Shown piece by piece: positions 10,564 to 20,355 of a stretch of DNA of 64,000 nt. The first letter of the stretch is position 1. Every line of letters starts with the position of its first letter. The notes beneath the pieces are model-generated. The model was not told the DNA's origin, did no database searches, and saw only the letters and a program-made list of their open reading frames with translations. The stretch is from Ecdyonurus torrentis (Eukaryota > Arthropoda > Insecta > Ephemeroptera > Heptageniidae), in the NCBI GenBank assembly GCA_949318235.1, contig OX439127.1:3267981-3331980 (forward strand). The letters are read 5' to 3'. The position numbers and the translations under genes are program-made.

Positions 10564-11880
10564 GATATACCTGTCCGATAAGCGGACTTATAATTTTTTT
10601 TAAATTAATGTTTCTAGCTACGGTTGCATATATTTTAGGATTTTTTTTTTTTTTAGATTTGAATAATCATAATTACAAATGCACAATTTTTTTTTGCGCA
10701 GATAAAAAGGTAAAAAAATGTCTTGCATTATAATTAATTGCTATAGTTAATTATTTAATAAATAAAATTTAAATTAAAAAAAGTGTATGTATCTATTGCG
10801 GCAGAGTAGAAGAAAAAAAAAGGGAAAAAAACTATAAGGAATAAATTAAATTAAATCTTTAAAATTAATATTATAAAAAAAATCGATAGAATAATATATA
10901 TAAATGTATAATTTTATATTCAATAAATTAATTAAAAAGTAAAATATATATGCTATAAAATGCAAGCAGCTAGGTGTTCATTTTGTGCATGATGCTTTTT
11001 TTTTGTGTGTGGCCGTACGTTTTTTTACTTTTCTTTAATTTATTTAAATTTCGATACTTTGAGTTAAACTCTTTATTGCCTTAATGAAACCACGCTGAAC
11101 AGTATTTTCTTTTTATTTATTTTCTTAAATTAATTTAGTATGAAATAAAATAAGACAGCTGCGCGGGCCTAAAATAAAACATTGTAGTTGTAAAAAAAAA
11201 AAAAAAAAAAAAAAAACATTTCTTTGGTCTTCAATAAAATATATTTTTATATATTTTCTGCATTCTTTTTTACTAAAAAATTTAACTAATATATAAATTA
11301 ATTAATATGAATGAATTTAAAGTTACAAATTGAGCTAAAAGCTACTTTTTTGAGCAAAGTAAAATGCGCGTGATCTTTTTTGTTGCGTATCTTTCCGTAC
11401 GCTGCAAATAAACATTCAAACATTTCGCGGTATTTGCGCAATAGCGCAATTGATAAACGAACTTTTTTTCAACAAAAGATATGCACCGACAATGTGATTG
11501 TGTGACTTTTTTAAAGTTTTTTTTTATATTAATCGAGTTCTTCAGGAACCAGCTAATAAGACGAGTCACTGGAATGCACGGGAAGTACATTTTATTTATA
11601 ATAAATGTATATTTTGAGTAAGAATGTGTGTACTTTGTGGTTTATTTGTATTTTTCAGACCGGCATTGAGGCAGCATGAACCGATCAACTTTTGAAGTCA
11701 AATGGACCTTACAATGATTTTCAAGCTTCACACATGGAGCATTTGCTATTTCTAAACTATAGAATATGTATTATATTCTATATTTTGGCCAATATATTCA
11801 AACAACTAAACCAAAACGAAAGTAAATGTGTAAGAGCTTTATGTATGTATGTAAACACACACTACCGGTACCCATTTACA
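10564..11880. other. AT-rich intergenic DNA, no gene seen
   Basis: AT-rich with A- and T-runs, including poly(A) at 11192-11215. No conserved motif was recognised in the short frames, including the 82-codon minus-strand one at 11342-11590. Confidence 0.5.
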
Positions 11881-13030
11881 ATCGGGCAGCCCTTAATAAT
11901 GGAAAATTTATTATCACAGTTATGTTGGACCTAAAGAGAGCTTTTGAAACAATTAATAGAAATATCCTACTTGAAAAGTTGAGGAGCTATAAAATTACAG
12001 GAAAAGTGTTAAAATGGATTGAAAGCTATTTGACGGGTAGAACTCAAGTCGTAGAAGTGAACGGTGAGAAATCAAATAAACTTCCATGTGATATTGGAGT
12101 ACCTCAGGGGTCGGTGCTAGGGCTCCTTCTATTTATCATATATATGAATAATATAGATAAATCAATAAGATATGTTGAAATAATTAGTTTGCAGACGATA
12201 CTTTGGTATATATCGAGAGTGATAATTTTAACGATGCTATGCAAAAATTGAACAGTGACTTAAAATAAATCTCTATCTGGTTAAATAACAATAAACTTAA
12301 GTTAAATGTTACAAAATCTATGGCAATGTTAATAGTGGCATCTGAATGTAAAAGGAAAATTTATTAAACCAATATAGTACCGTGAAAGTGATTTTGGATG
12401 GGATAATTCTTGAATTTAATGATGTAGTTTAATATTTAGGAATTCAAATTGATTTTAAATTAAATTTTACACAACATATTCAGTATGCAGCAAAGAAAAT
12501 AGCTAAAAAACTGGTTATCTAGCAAGAATAAGCAAATTCCTAACAAAATGGACCAGAAAAACAATCTTCAATACTATTATTGCTCCTCACTATGAATATT
12601 GTTCTTCAATTTTTTCAAATGCAAATGAGTAAGATATGAGGGTATTGGAGTGGTTACAAAATAAAGCTATGAGGATTATTTTAAAGTGTAATTGGTATAC
12701 TCATAAGCAATATATGTTAAACAAATTAGAATGGTTGAGTATAAAGAACAGAGTGAATTTCAAAGTATTGTGTTGTATCCATAACATCACTAGCAATAAC
12801 AATGATATTTTTTTCAAAGTTTTATCAGAAAAATGAAGATATTCATGAACATAATACAAGACAGGCTTAAACTTATATATGTTCAACCAAATAATTAATA
12901 CAGGTCAGAAATCAATTTTTGTAAATGGTCTAAAATTGTATAACAAAATGGCTAAGAATATGGAAGAACTTCCTATTAATTCATTTAAAAGAGAAATGTT
13001 GAGAAAGTTAAGAAAAAGTCAAGTTTAAGT
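11881..13030 (+). pseudogene. Non-LTR retrotransposon reverse transcriptase, decayed
   Basis: A 5'-truncated LINE ORF2 relic that would copy element RNA into DNA at the target site. Visible reverse-transcriptase motifs, in order, are LDLKRAFETINR (block A, catalytic Asp) near 11925, GVPQGSVLG near 12100, and FADDTLVYI (the catalytic DD pair) at 12188-12214. Then come the WLNNNKLKLN and YLGIQIDFKLNF blocks, and a C-terminal tail with LQNKAMR, GLKLYNKMAKN and FKRE. The reading frame changes just before FADD. In-frame stops follow near 12263, 12430 and 12520, and again near 12630. The endonuclease domain and 5' part are absent, and no target duplication or clear poly(A) end was seen. Overall it resembles the jockey/CR1 side of the LINE tree, but clade assignment needs a search. 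Confidence 0.85.
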
Positions 13031-13905
13031 TCAAGATACCAATCAAGGAAGAAGTGAAGGAAAGATACAAGAGAGCCAGAGTGCCATAAACAGAAAAATG
13101 AAAAATGAAGAATGAAAAATTCTTCAAAATCTAAGGACATTAAAAATAGCATTTGGTTGCTAATCAAGAAACAAGAAATAAACAAACAAATTTGTAATTT
13201 AATTGTTTGTGTGTGTGTTATGCATATATAAGTTAATTTAAATAAATATTCAATGAAGTTATTATTAACAGCCACTGTATTACGATAAAACACTATATAA
13301 CTAACTTGGCACAATTAAAAATCTGTACAAAGTTTCTTGTCGTAAAATCCTTGAGTGTGGACTTTGCAAACATAATAATTACAAATAAAAAAGCATTCTT
13401 TTTTTATAAAGATGTTCACATAAGTCAAATGTAAAATATAGTGATCCGACTTATATTAACTCACAGTGTTAATGTTTCAGGATGTGGACACTGGCTCTAA
13501 TCAAAAAGATAGCTGTAGAGGACAGATAGCTGAAGCACGTATGTACAGGACCTATGCCGTACCTCATCACTCACATCCCACGGCTAGTAATAAGTGATCA
13601 ACTGCATACGCGGAGAACAGGCATACAGAGAGGGACATACATACTTCTTGTTTATTCTGTGTGAAAGTAAAGTGATTTTTCTTACATAAACTTCAACAAG
13701 TTATGCCATCATAATAAAATGTGAGATATTTATACATTCGTGTTTCATCGTAATATACTATAATGCATACAAAAAGTCAGTATTTTACATGAAGTTCCAG
13801 CTTACAGATGGTAAGTGAAACAAAACTAAATTTTATGTGAATTGGGCAAGGTGTGTAATTTGATACATAGAGATAGAGCCATACCGGGTACGTATATGAT
13901 ATGTA
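13031..13905. other. Possible LINE 3' region, then intergenic
   Basis: The first 150-200 bp are A-rich and may be the 3' untranslated part of the LINE. The rest holds no recognised gene. Segments near 13480-13660 have balanced composition but no open frame of note. Confidence 0.4.
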
Positions 13906-14190
13906 GGGTGTGTACGCATTACGTCATTCTGAGTGCTTTTGGAATGCAATGAATAACATTGCTCAGCATAGGACAAACGTAGTTTTTAGCTATTTTCTTT
14001 GGAAAATTAGCTATTTTTTGGTCATTTTTATTTTTCTTGCATACTTGAGGTAATTCAACCTGTTAACAGCATCAATTATCTAAAAAAAATGCAAGTTATT
14101 TTTAAACTGGCAAAATGTTTCATTTTCCTATACCGGCCGATGTTATTTAGTACTCACTTATGACGTTGACTTTAACATGAATGCAACCAC
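13906..14190 (+). mobile_element. MITE half, TGACGTCAT-end family
   Basis: It starts AGGGTGTGTACGCATTACGT and contains the family blocks AATAACATTGCTCAGCATAG, TTTTTAGCTATTTTCTTTGG and a late TTTAACATGAATGCA. These blocks also occur at 56750, 57368 and, inverted, 58226 and 19330. Only one arm is present here. Its nearest inverted partner is at 19070-19335. Confidence 0.6.
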
Positions 14191-14614
14191 CTTAACTATA
14201 ATGTATGATCAATAATAATACATGTACGTTCCATACTCTTTTCATTCTTTAGGTAATTTTTATTTGTATAGCACTTTATTGAAACTATTATGCAGTAGTA
14301 TATAGAAAGAAGTTTTAGTTTTGTAAATTATGATACATGATGTATGCTACGTATATAGATTTTGCTATCCCGGTACATTACATGTAATCTTTTTTTTTTT
14401 TTTTTTTCAGTAATTTTTATTTGTTTATTACTACTATTCAAACTATTATGCAACATTTTGTTTACTAAGAAGTTTAATTGTTTTCTAAAATAATTAGGGC
14501 CAAAAGACTCGTCTATATAAATTCATAATTTTGATGCAGTTATTTTTATTGCATGGAGGAAGCAAGTGAAGTGAAGTATGTCAGAATAGGAAGTTGTGGA
14601 GGTCTATTACTGGG

Positions 14615-14779
14615 TCTAACGTCACTATATACCAGGTATTCCAGTCCCATAAGAAATTTCAAATTTTATTTTCATTGTTGAGAGGTCATGATTGCCATTT
14701 AAATGCATGTTATTTTAGTGTGGTTTTCAACAATACAGAAATAATTCGGTCAGAATACCTGGTATATAGGGACGTTACT
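14615..14779. mobile_element. Small MITE with 26-bp inverted ends
   Basis: CTAACGTCACTATATACCAG at 14616 onward, continuing through GTATTC, is matched inverted at 14753-14778, with about two mismatches in 26 bp. The interior is 110 bp and non-coding. The target duplication is unclear. Confidence 0.65.
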
Positions 14780-14845
14780 TACCGAAAGGGATTATTGCGG
14801 CATGTTATGTATGTATGTATGTACTGTATTTTTATTAATGCTGAT

Positions 14846-14936
14846 CGTAAACCCTGTTCTCTGCACCAAAAATGACGATCGCCTTTGGTTATTCAAATGG
14901 AATGCGCATTTTTGGTGCAAGAGAACAGGGTTTACG
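14846..14936. repeat. 91-nt near-perfect hairpin
   Basis: The arms CGTAAACCCTGTTCTCTGCA (14846 on) and GGTGCAAGAGAACAGGG (14914 on) pair over 29 bp with one mismatch around a 32-bp loop. Both strands can fold. It could be a tiny fold-back element or a hairpin RNA source. There is no evidence of transcription. Confidence 0.65.
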
Positions 14937-15001
14937 AACAACACTATTGTCATCATACTCATCGTTTCTCCATGCATGATTTTCATATAGGCATAATAAT
15001 A

Positions 15002-16202
15002 CAGGGTGTTTTTAAAAAAACGCACGATTTAAATCTTAAATTTAGACATGAAGGTAAGTGAGAAAAATATTGTTTTATACATCAAATGAGAGCCTCAGTT
15101 TTGACATTTTTAAAAATGTGCACAGTTTTATTTTTCATCAAATCGTTTATTTTTTATTCGTTAAATGGCGCAAAATGCCAAATTGCCAAAACGCCCGCCT
15201 TTTTTCTTGCATTTTCAAGCGTGTTTTTTCTCAGTAAGCGAAAACATAAAATATTTACTGATCAACACAAGGCACAGTGCGTTCTTTGGTATGAAAATTC
15301 AAAGTCTCCTACGGTAGTTCAAAGGACATATCGTGTTACATATCAAGTGGATTATCACCACGTACCTTCTCGCAAAACGATATTCTGGGGTTCAGAGAGA
15401 CCTGATTTTTCTCGCACTTATGAGAGAGATAGCCAGAAGGTGAATGTTTGGTGCTGTGTTCTCTTTGATCGCATTATTGGACCATTGTTCTTCCACGAGG
15501 CTACAGTAGTGTGGAATTCTTACCTTGACATGTTACAAAACTACGCTGTACCTCAGCTGCTTCAAGCTCAGAAGGAATGGGGCTTTGACTTGACATTCCA
15601 GCAACACGGCGTTCCACCGCATTGGGCACAAGCGGTTAGAGAGTACCTAAACCAAGTCTTCCTAGACAAGTGGCTGGGTCGCGATGGACCAACAGCATGG
15701 GCTCCAAGGTCTTCTAACCTAACACCACCTGACTTCTTCCCTTGGGGATACGTAAAAGATGTCGCATTTAAAACTCCAGTGCGAAATATCAGAGACCTCA
15801 AGCAACGCATTACTGCAGCTATCCACTCAGTGAGACCAGTACGTGGTGATAATCCACTTGATATATAACACGATATGTCCTTTGAAATGCCGTAGGAGAC
15901 ATTGATTTTTCTTACCAAAGAACGCACTGTGCCTTGTGTTGATCAGTAAACATTTTATGTTTTCGCTTACTGAGAAAAAACACGCTTGAAAATGCAAGAA
16001 AAAAGGCGGGCGTTTTGGCAATTTGGCATTTTGCGCCATTTCGCGAATAAAAAATAAACGATTTGACGAAAAATAAAACTGTGCACATTTTTAAAAATGT
16101 CAAAACTGAGGCTTTCATTTGATGTATAAAACATTATTTTTCTCACTTACCTTCATGTCTAAATTTAAGATTTAAATCGTGCGTTTTTTTATAAACACCC
16201 TG
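15002..16202 (+). mobile_element. Rearranged mariner-like element with 364-bp inverted arms
   Basis: The outer ends are CAGGGTGTTTTTAAAAAAA and its inverse, ending at 16202, flanked by TA on both sides (15000-15001 and 16203-16204), the Tc1/mariner target duplication. The arms 15002-15365 and 15839-16202 are inverted copies of very high identity. That is far longer than usual mariner terminal repeats, and the arms include coding sequence for the transposase N-terminus. The natural 3' end of the gene is missing. The simplest reading is that the right end was replaced by an inverted copy of the left end, for example during gap repair. The element retains matched ends, so it could be mobilised in trans. 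Confidence 0.85.
15086..15868 (+). pseudogene. Mariner-family transposase, internally deleted
   Basis: The open frame spans 260 codons, against roughly 350 for intact relatives. Residues about 57-98 are the first helix-turn-helix DNA-binding unit (QHKAQCVLWYENSKSPTVVQ, ending PSRKTI). The frame then jumps at residue 99-101 into the catalytic domain (WGSERPDF, QKVNVWCCV, IIGPLFFHEATV). The second HTH and the first catalytic Asp region are lost. The second catalytic position reads FQQHGVPPHW, where relatives have QQDGAPPH, so Asp is replaced by His near residue 174. The third block is NLTPPDFFPWGYVKD near 211-225. The last 9 residues come from the inverted right arm rather than from the normal C-terminal MLQNVW/CRxxxGAHIE tail. 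The first 50 residues read through the terminal repeat and are probably not native. The protein cannot be catalytically active. Confidence 0.8.
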
Positions 16203-16204
16203 TA

Positions 16205-16650
16205 TATTGATATATCAGGTGCGTGTTACATTTTTTTACCAATTCAAATTTAATAGTTATTATGCCATCATATTACATATATGTAATTTATTATTATTTT
16301 TTTTTTAATAATTCAATTTCCATAATAATATACTGAAAAAAATGCATAAATATTTTTTGTTACATTTCCTCTCAGTATGTACTTATAATTTTCAGAATAA
16401 TTCTTTACATTTTAAAAAACAATTAAAAATTGTAAATAATTAAATGTACAATGAAATAAAGTTATTATCATTGAAAAATGTATCATTATATGTTATGTGC
16501 CTAATATTATATTATTTATTTATGTCGTAATTTCATGTACTGTAAATTGTTTAATTGTGATCTAATTAAATATGTTATATATTATTATTATCATATTTGT
16601 TTTGAAAGCGTGACATAAAAATTAAAATTTGAAGTTATATTTACTGCAAA
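16205..16650. other. AT-rich intergenic DNA, no gene seen
   Basis: Low-complexity AT-rich sequence after the mariner element. No feature recognised. Confidence 0.5.
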
Positions 16651-16654
16651 ATCT

Positions 16655-16934
16655 GAACTGCGGGTGTCCTACATCCCCGCCCCTGCAAATTTTACGCGCC
16701 GCAACCCGCGCTACTTACTCGCTTGTTGAGCGGTAACGCGCTACTTTGCAGGTAATAGCCAAGCACAAGACACTTTACTCGTGAACTAGCGGGTAATATA
16801 TTTCAATGCTTTTAGATAGCCGAAAAAAATGTTACCTGCCAAGATACAGGTAATTCTCAATAATAAGAGGGAAACGTTTCCCGCTTATTAGCGCGTATTT
16901 TACCTATAAAGAAGCGAGAGCGTCGAGCTAGGGG
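16655..16934 (-). repeat. GC-rich segment ending in the 45-bp inverted repeat
   Basis: A local GC peak (16660-16770) with repeated GCGGGT/GCGGTAACGCGC and GGTAA/TTACC motifs. It ends at 16934 with the inverted copy of 9196-9240. The shared motifs in both places (AGCGGGTAAT, CAGGTAA) suggest they belong to one dispersed element family. Confidence 0.55.
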
Positions 16935-17129
16935 TATGCAGCATAGTCCAAACTTTGTGATGTGATGCATATTGCTGTATTGAGCCAGCATAATATTATG
17001 TACTTATTTTAGTCCATAGTTTATTTATTTTTTATTTATCTTTTTTATATGTTATAATATTATATAATCATTAAAAGGTTATAAATGAATAAAAAATTGA
17101 TAAATAAGTAAATATATATATATATATAT

Positions 17130-17379
<250 letters not shown>

Positions 17380-17987
17380 CAGTAGCGTAACCCCGAAGGT
17401 TGCAACAATATGACAAAGTCGCTAATTACCAAGCCGACATACGACATTTACATGACACAAGTTTTCACATTGCACTTTTGTATGTACGGGGCGGCAATGC
17501 ACAACGTCGCAATATCTCATGACTTTTTTCTAAATTTTAATCAGTTTTATTTAAAATGTACCACAAAGTGCATCTGAGAGATTGCAATACTTAGTTTTGT
17601 CCTAAATGCACTAAAAAATCAAAATAATGCATCTTGCACTCGCAAAACTACATTGAGTCTTGGTGTGTATATATATAGTATGTCGAGTCAATGTAACATA
17701 TATGTGACTGACATGAATTACTAGCAATTTTTCTCCATATAACATTTTTTATTATAATCACTTAATATTATTACATATTAAAATACGATATTAGATACGT
17801 TGATAAACAGAAATAAAATATTATTAAAAAAAAAAAAAACTATGTAGAAAATATTATTGTTAATTTTGTGTCATGTAAATGTCGTATGTTAACTTGAAAA
17901 TTAGCGACTTTGCCATATTGTATATTGTATTGTAATATGACACAATATTGTGTCATATAGTGGCAACTTTCGGTGCTCAAGTGCGGA
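17380..17987. mobile_element. MITE bounded by two microsatellites
   Basis: The left arm begins CAGTAGCGTAACCCCGAAGG, then TTGC, and continues through AAAGTCGCTAATT and ACGACATTTACATGACACA to about 17460. The right arm carries the inverse of these blocks from about 17863 to 17987. In the right arm a 24-bp perfect palindrome, 17935-17958 (ATATGACACAAT and its mirror), separates two parts of the repeat. Outside the left end lies (AAAT)n. Outside the right end lies a short ATTTATTT that passes into (TTGC)n. The interior is non-coding and has a diverged relative at 1120-1320. Confidence 0.7.
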
Positions 17988-17996
17988 TTTATTTAT

Positions 17997-18607
<611 letters not shown>

Positions 18608-18849
18608 TTAAAGTGATGTGTTTTAGTGAGTTTTTTTTGCATACAGGTATATAGTTATTTATTGATAGTTTTAAAGTATCAAGTTATATTAAACAGCAAT
18701 AAATAGACTATAGTAGAAACTGCAGAGTTTACTGTGGCAGAAATTAAGTTCTATGTAGATGGCTTGTATCTCAAAACTATGTGGTCTTTTGCGTCATGTA
18801 ATTCATTCATTCCGTGATTGATAGAGGAGATGTTCACTGACAAAATATT

Positions 18850-19040
18850 GCAATGGAGTTTATCAGTTTAGTGCGCGGGGTTTAGCTATTAGGGGGGGGG
18901 GTCCCTAATTTAACACTAAGCTTATGGGCTGAACAAGTTTTTTTTCTTTTGTTTTTTTTATGATCTTTGAGAAAACTTTTCCACCGATTCCAGAAATATT
19001 TAAATGAGGAATACTAGACAGACGTTTACGTGTTTTATGA
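18850..19040 (+). repeat. Dispersed repeat, related to 45945-46210
   Basis: The block AATGGAGTTTATCAG followed by TTAG and CGCGGGG, then a later AAGCTTATG or ACGCTTATG, a T-run and AATATTTAAA-like sequence, occurs in the same order at 45966 onward. No ends were defined. A run of ten or more G lies at about 18891. Confidence 0.45.
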
Positions 19041-19069
19041 CAGTTAACTTTTCAAACTGATAACCTCCA

Positions 19070-19335
19070 TTGTTATTTACACAAAAACATCGGCCGGTAT
19101 AGGAAACCTTATACCAGTTTAAAAATACTAAGCAATATTTTTGAGAGTATTGATGTTGTTAATAGCTGGAATTAAAATCCTAAATATGTGAAAAAAAAAA
19201 AATAAAAAATAAAAATGGTTTTTGTAAAGAAAGTTGCCAAAAACAAGGTTTGTCCTATATGCTTAGCTATGTTATCGTTTACTAAAGTATGGCATCCAAG
19301 TGCAATAACTATGGCGTCATGCGCATGCACATTTA
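19070..19335 (-). mobile_element. MITE half, TGACGTCAT-end family (inverted)
   Basis: Read on the minus strand it begins near 19335 with GCATGACGCCATAG and continues through AAGCATATAGGACAAACC, AACATCAATACTCTC and CCTATACCGGCCGATGTT, in the same order as the copy at 13906 (which has CCTATACCGGCCGATGTTA). Only one arm is present. Confidence 0.55.
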
Positions 19336-19417
19336 TCCATGTTTTACCAAAATTGATGTTGTATAGTTATATTGAAAACTATTAAATTTTGTAATTAACA
19401 TTGTATCATGGATTTAA

Positions 19418-19748
19418 AGGAGTAGGGGACGGACGTCAGCTATTAGACTTCATCTTTCCCCTCAAAAAAATCTGAAAATTTGCAAAATTAAACTTCAGCT
19501 TGAAACAAATTTCAAATCTATAAAAAAAAAAAAAAAAAAAAAATGGGCGGGGGGGTCACTGTGCAAATTAATTGTATATGTTTAGGAACTTTAAGCCGAT
19601 AATTTAATTTTAATATTTTTTTCTTTTTTTCGGGGCGTTCATACATCATGACATTTTTAACATGGCTAGATGTGATCCGTAGCTTCACAATGACACCAAA
19701 GTTAGATCCTCTTATAGTTTTGAGATATAAGGTCGGTACTCTACTCAA
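19418..19748 (+). mobile_element. TTAA-flanked MITE, family 1
   Basis: The target TTAA is present on both sides (19414-19417 and 19749-19752). The termini AGGAGTAGGGGACGGACGTC and GGTCGGTACTCTACTCAA are imperfect inverted repeats. The 331-bp interior is non-coding, with an A-run followed by a G-run near 19520-19552. Relatives lie at 56917 (plus) and 59761-60096 (minus). TTAA target duplication is typical of piggyBac-type elements, but the terminal bases are not the classical piggyBac ones. Confidence 0.75.
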
Positions 19749-19752
19749 TTAA

Positions 19753-20355
19753 GCTTGTTAGTGTTATAGCCATACGATCCTTTATTAATAAAGTTACAAT
19801 ATATTTTATTTTGTAAGCCATTTAGATATGCAGCAAGACAAGTAAACCAATAATTATGTCACTATTAAGTGCAATATTTATATAAGAAATAATAACAATT
19901 ATAAATGGGATAAAATAGCAATAATTTTAAATTAACAAATGGATATATTTTTGTAACTTAAATGTTTATAATTTTATTAATCAGTTTTGTTTACAATGGC
20001 TTTAATATTGAATATTGTCATTTTTGTAAGTAAATATTGTACAAAATAATTGCCAGCTACAATGTAAGTTTTTAAATTATTAGCAAGTATCAAAAGTGAT
20101 ACAAATGAAATGTTTCATGCATATAATTTAAATTAATAATTAAATTTGAATGTTGACATTAGGAGCAAAAAACTGTTACGCGAGAAATTATTAAAATATT
20201 TTAAGTTTGCTATTTTTTGTTTACTTAAGTTTATAAAGAGTTGGAGTGATAGGATAAAATTATTTATTCTGTTTGCATACAATATTAAAAAAAAGTGATC
20301 TAATATTTGTGACATTTCCTGTATAGTAACGTTTGGCATATAGTAACGTATAGAA
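19753..20355. other. AT-rich intergenic DNA before the satellite
   Basis: No gene recognised. Just before the array, TAGTAACGT-like units occur twice (20326-20352) and run into the satellite at ACGTTGTATTTGCG. Confidence 0.5.

Noticed and set aside
10201..10733. Cys/Lys/Gln/Asp-rich frames on both strands
   Set aside because: They arise from the palindromic CAAGATC array and appear in both orientations. Not protein-coding.
13480..13720. Possible LTR or promoter-like segment
   Set aside because: Balanced composition only. No terminal repeats, primer-binding site or TATA/polyA pair could be supported.
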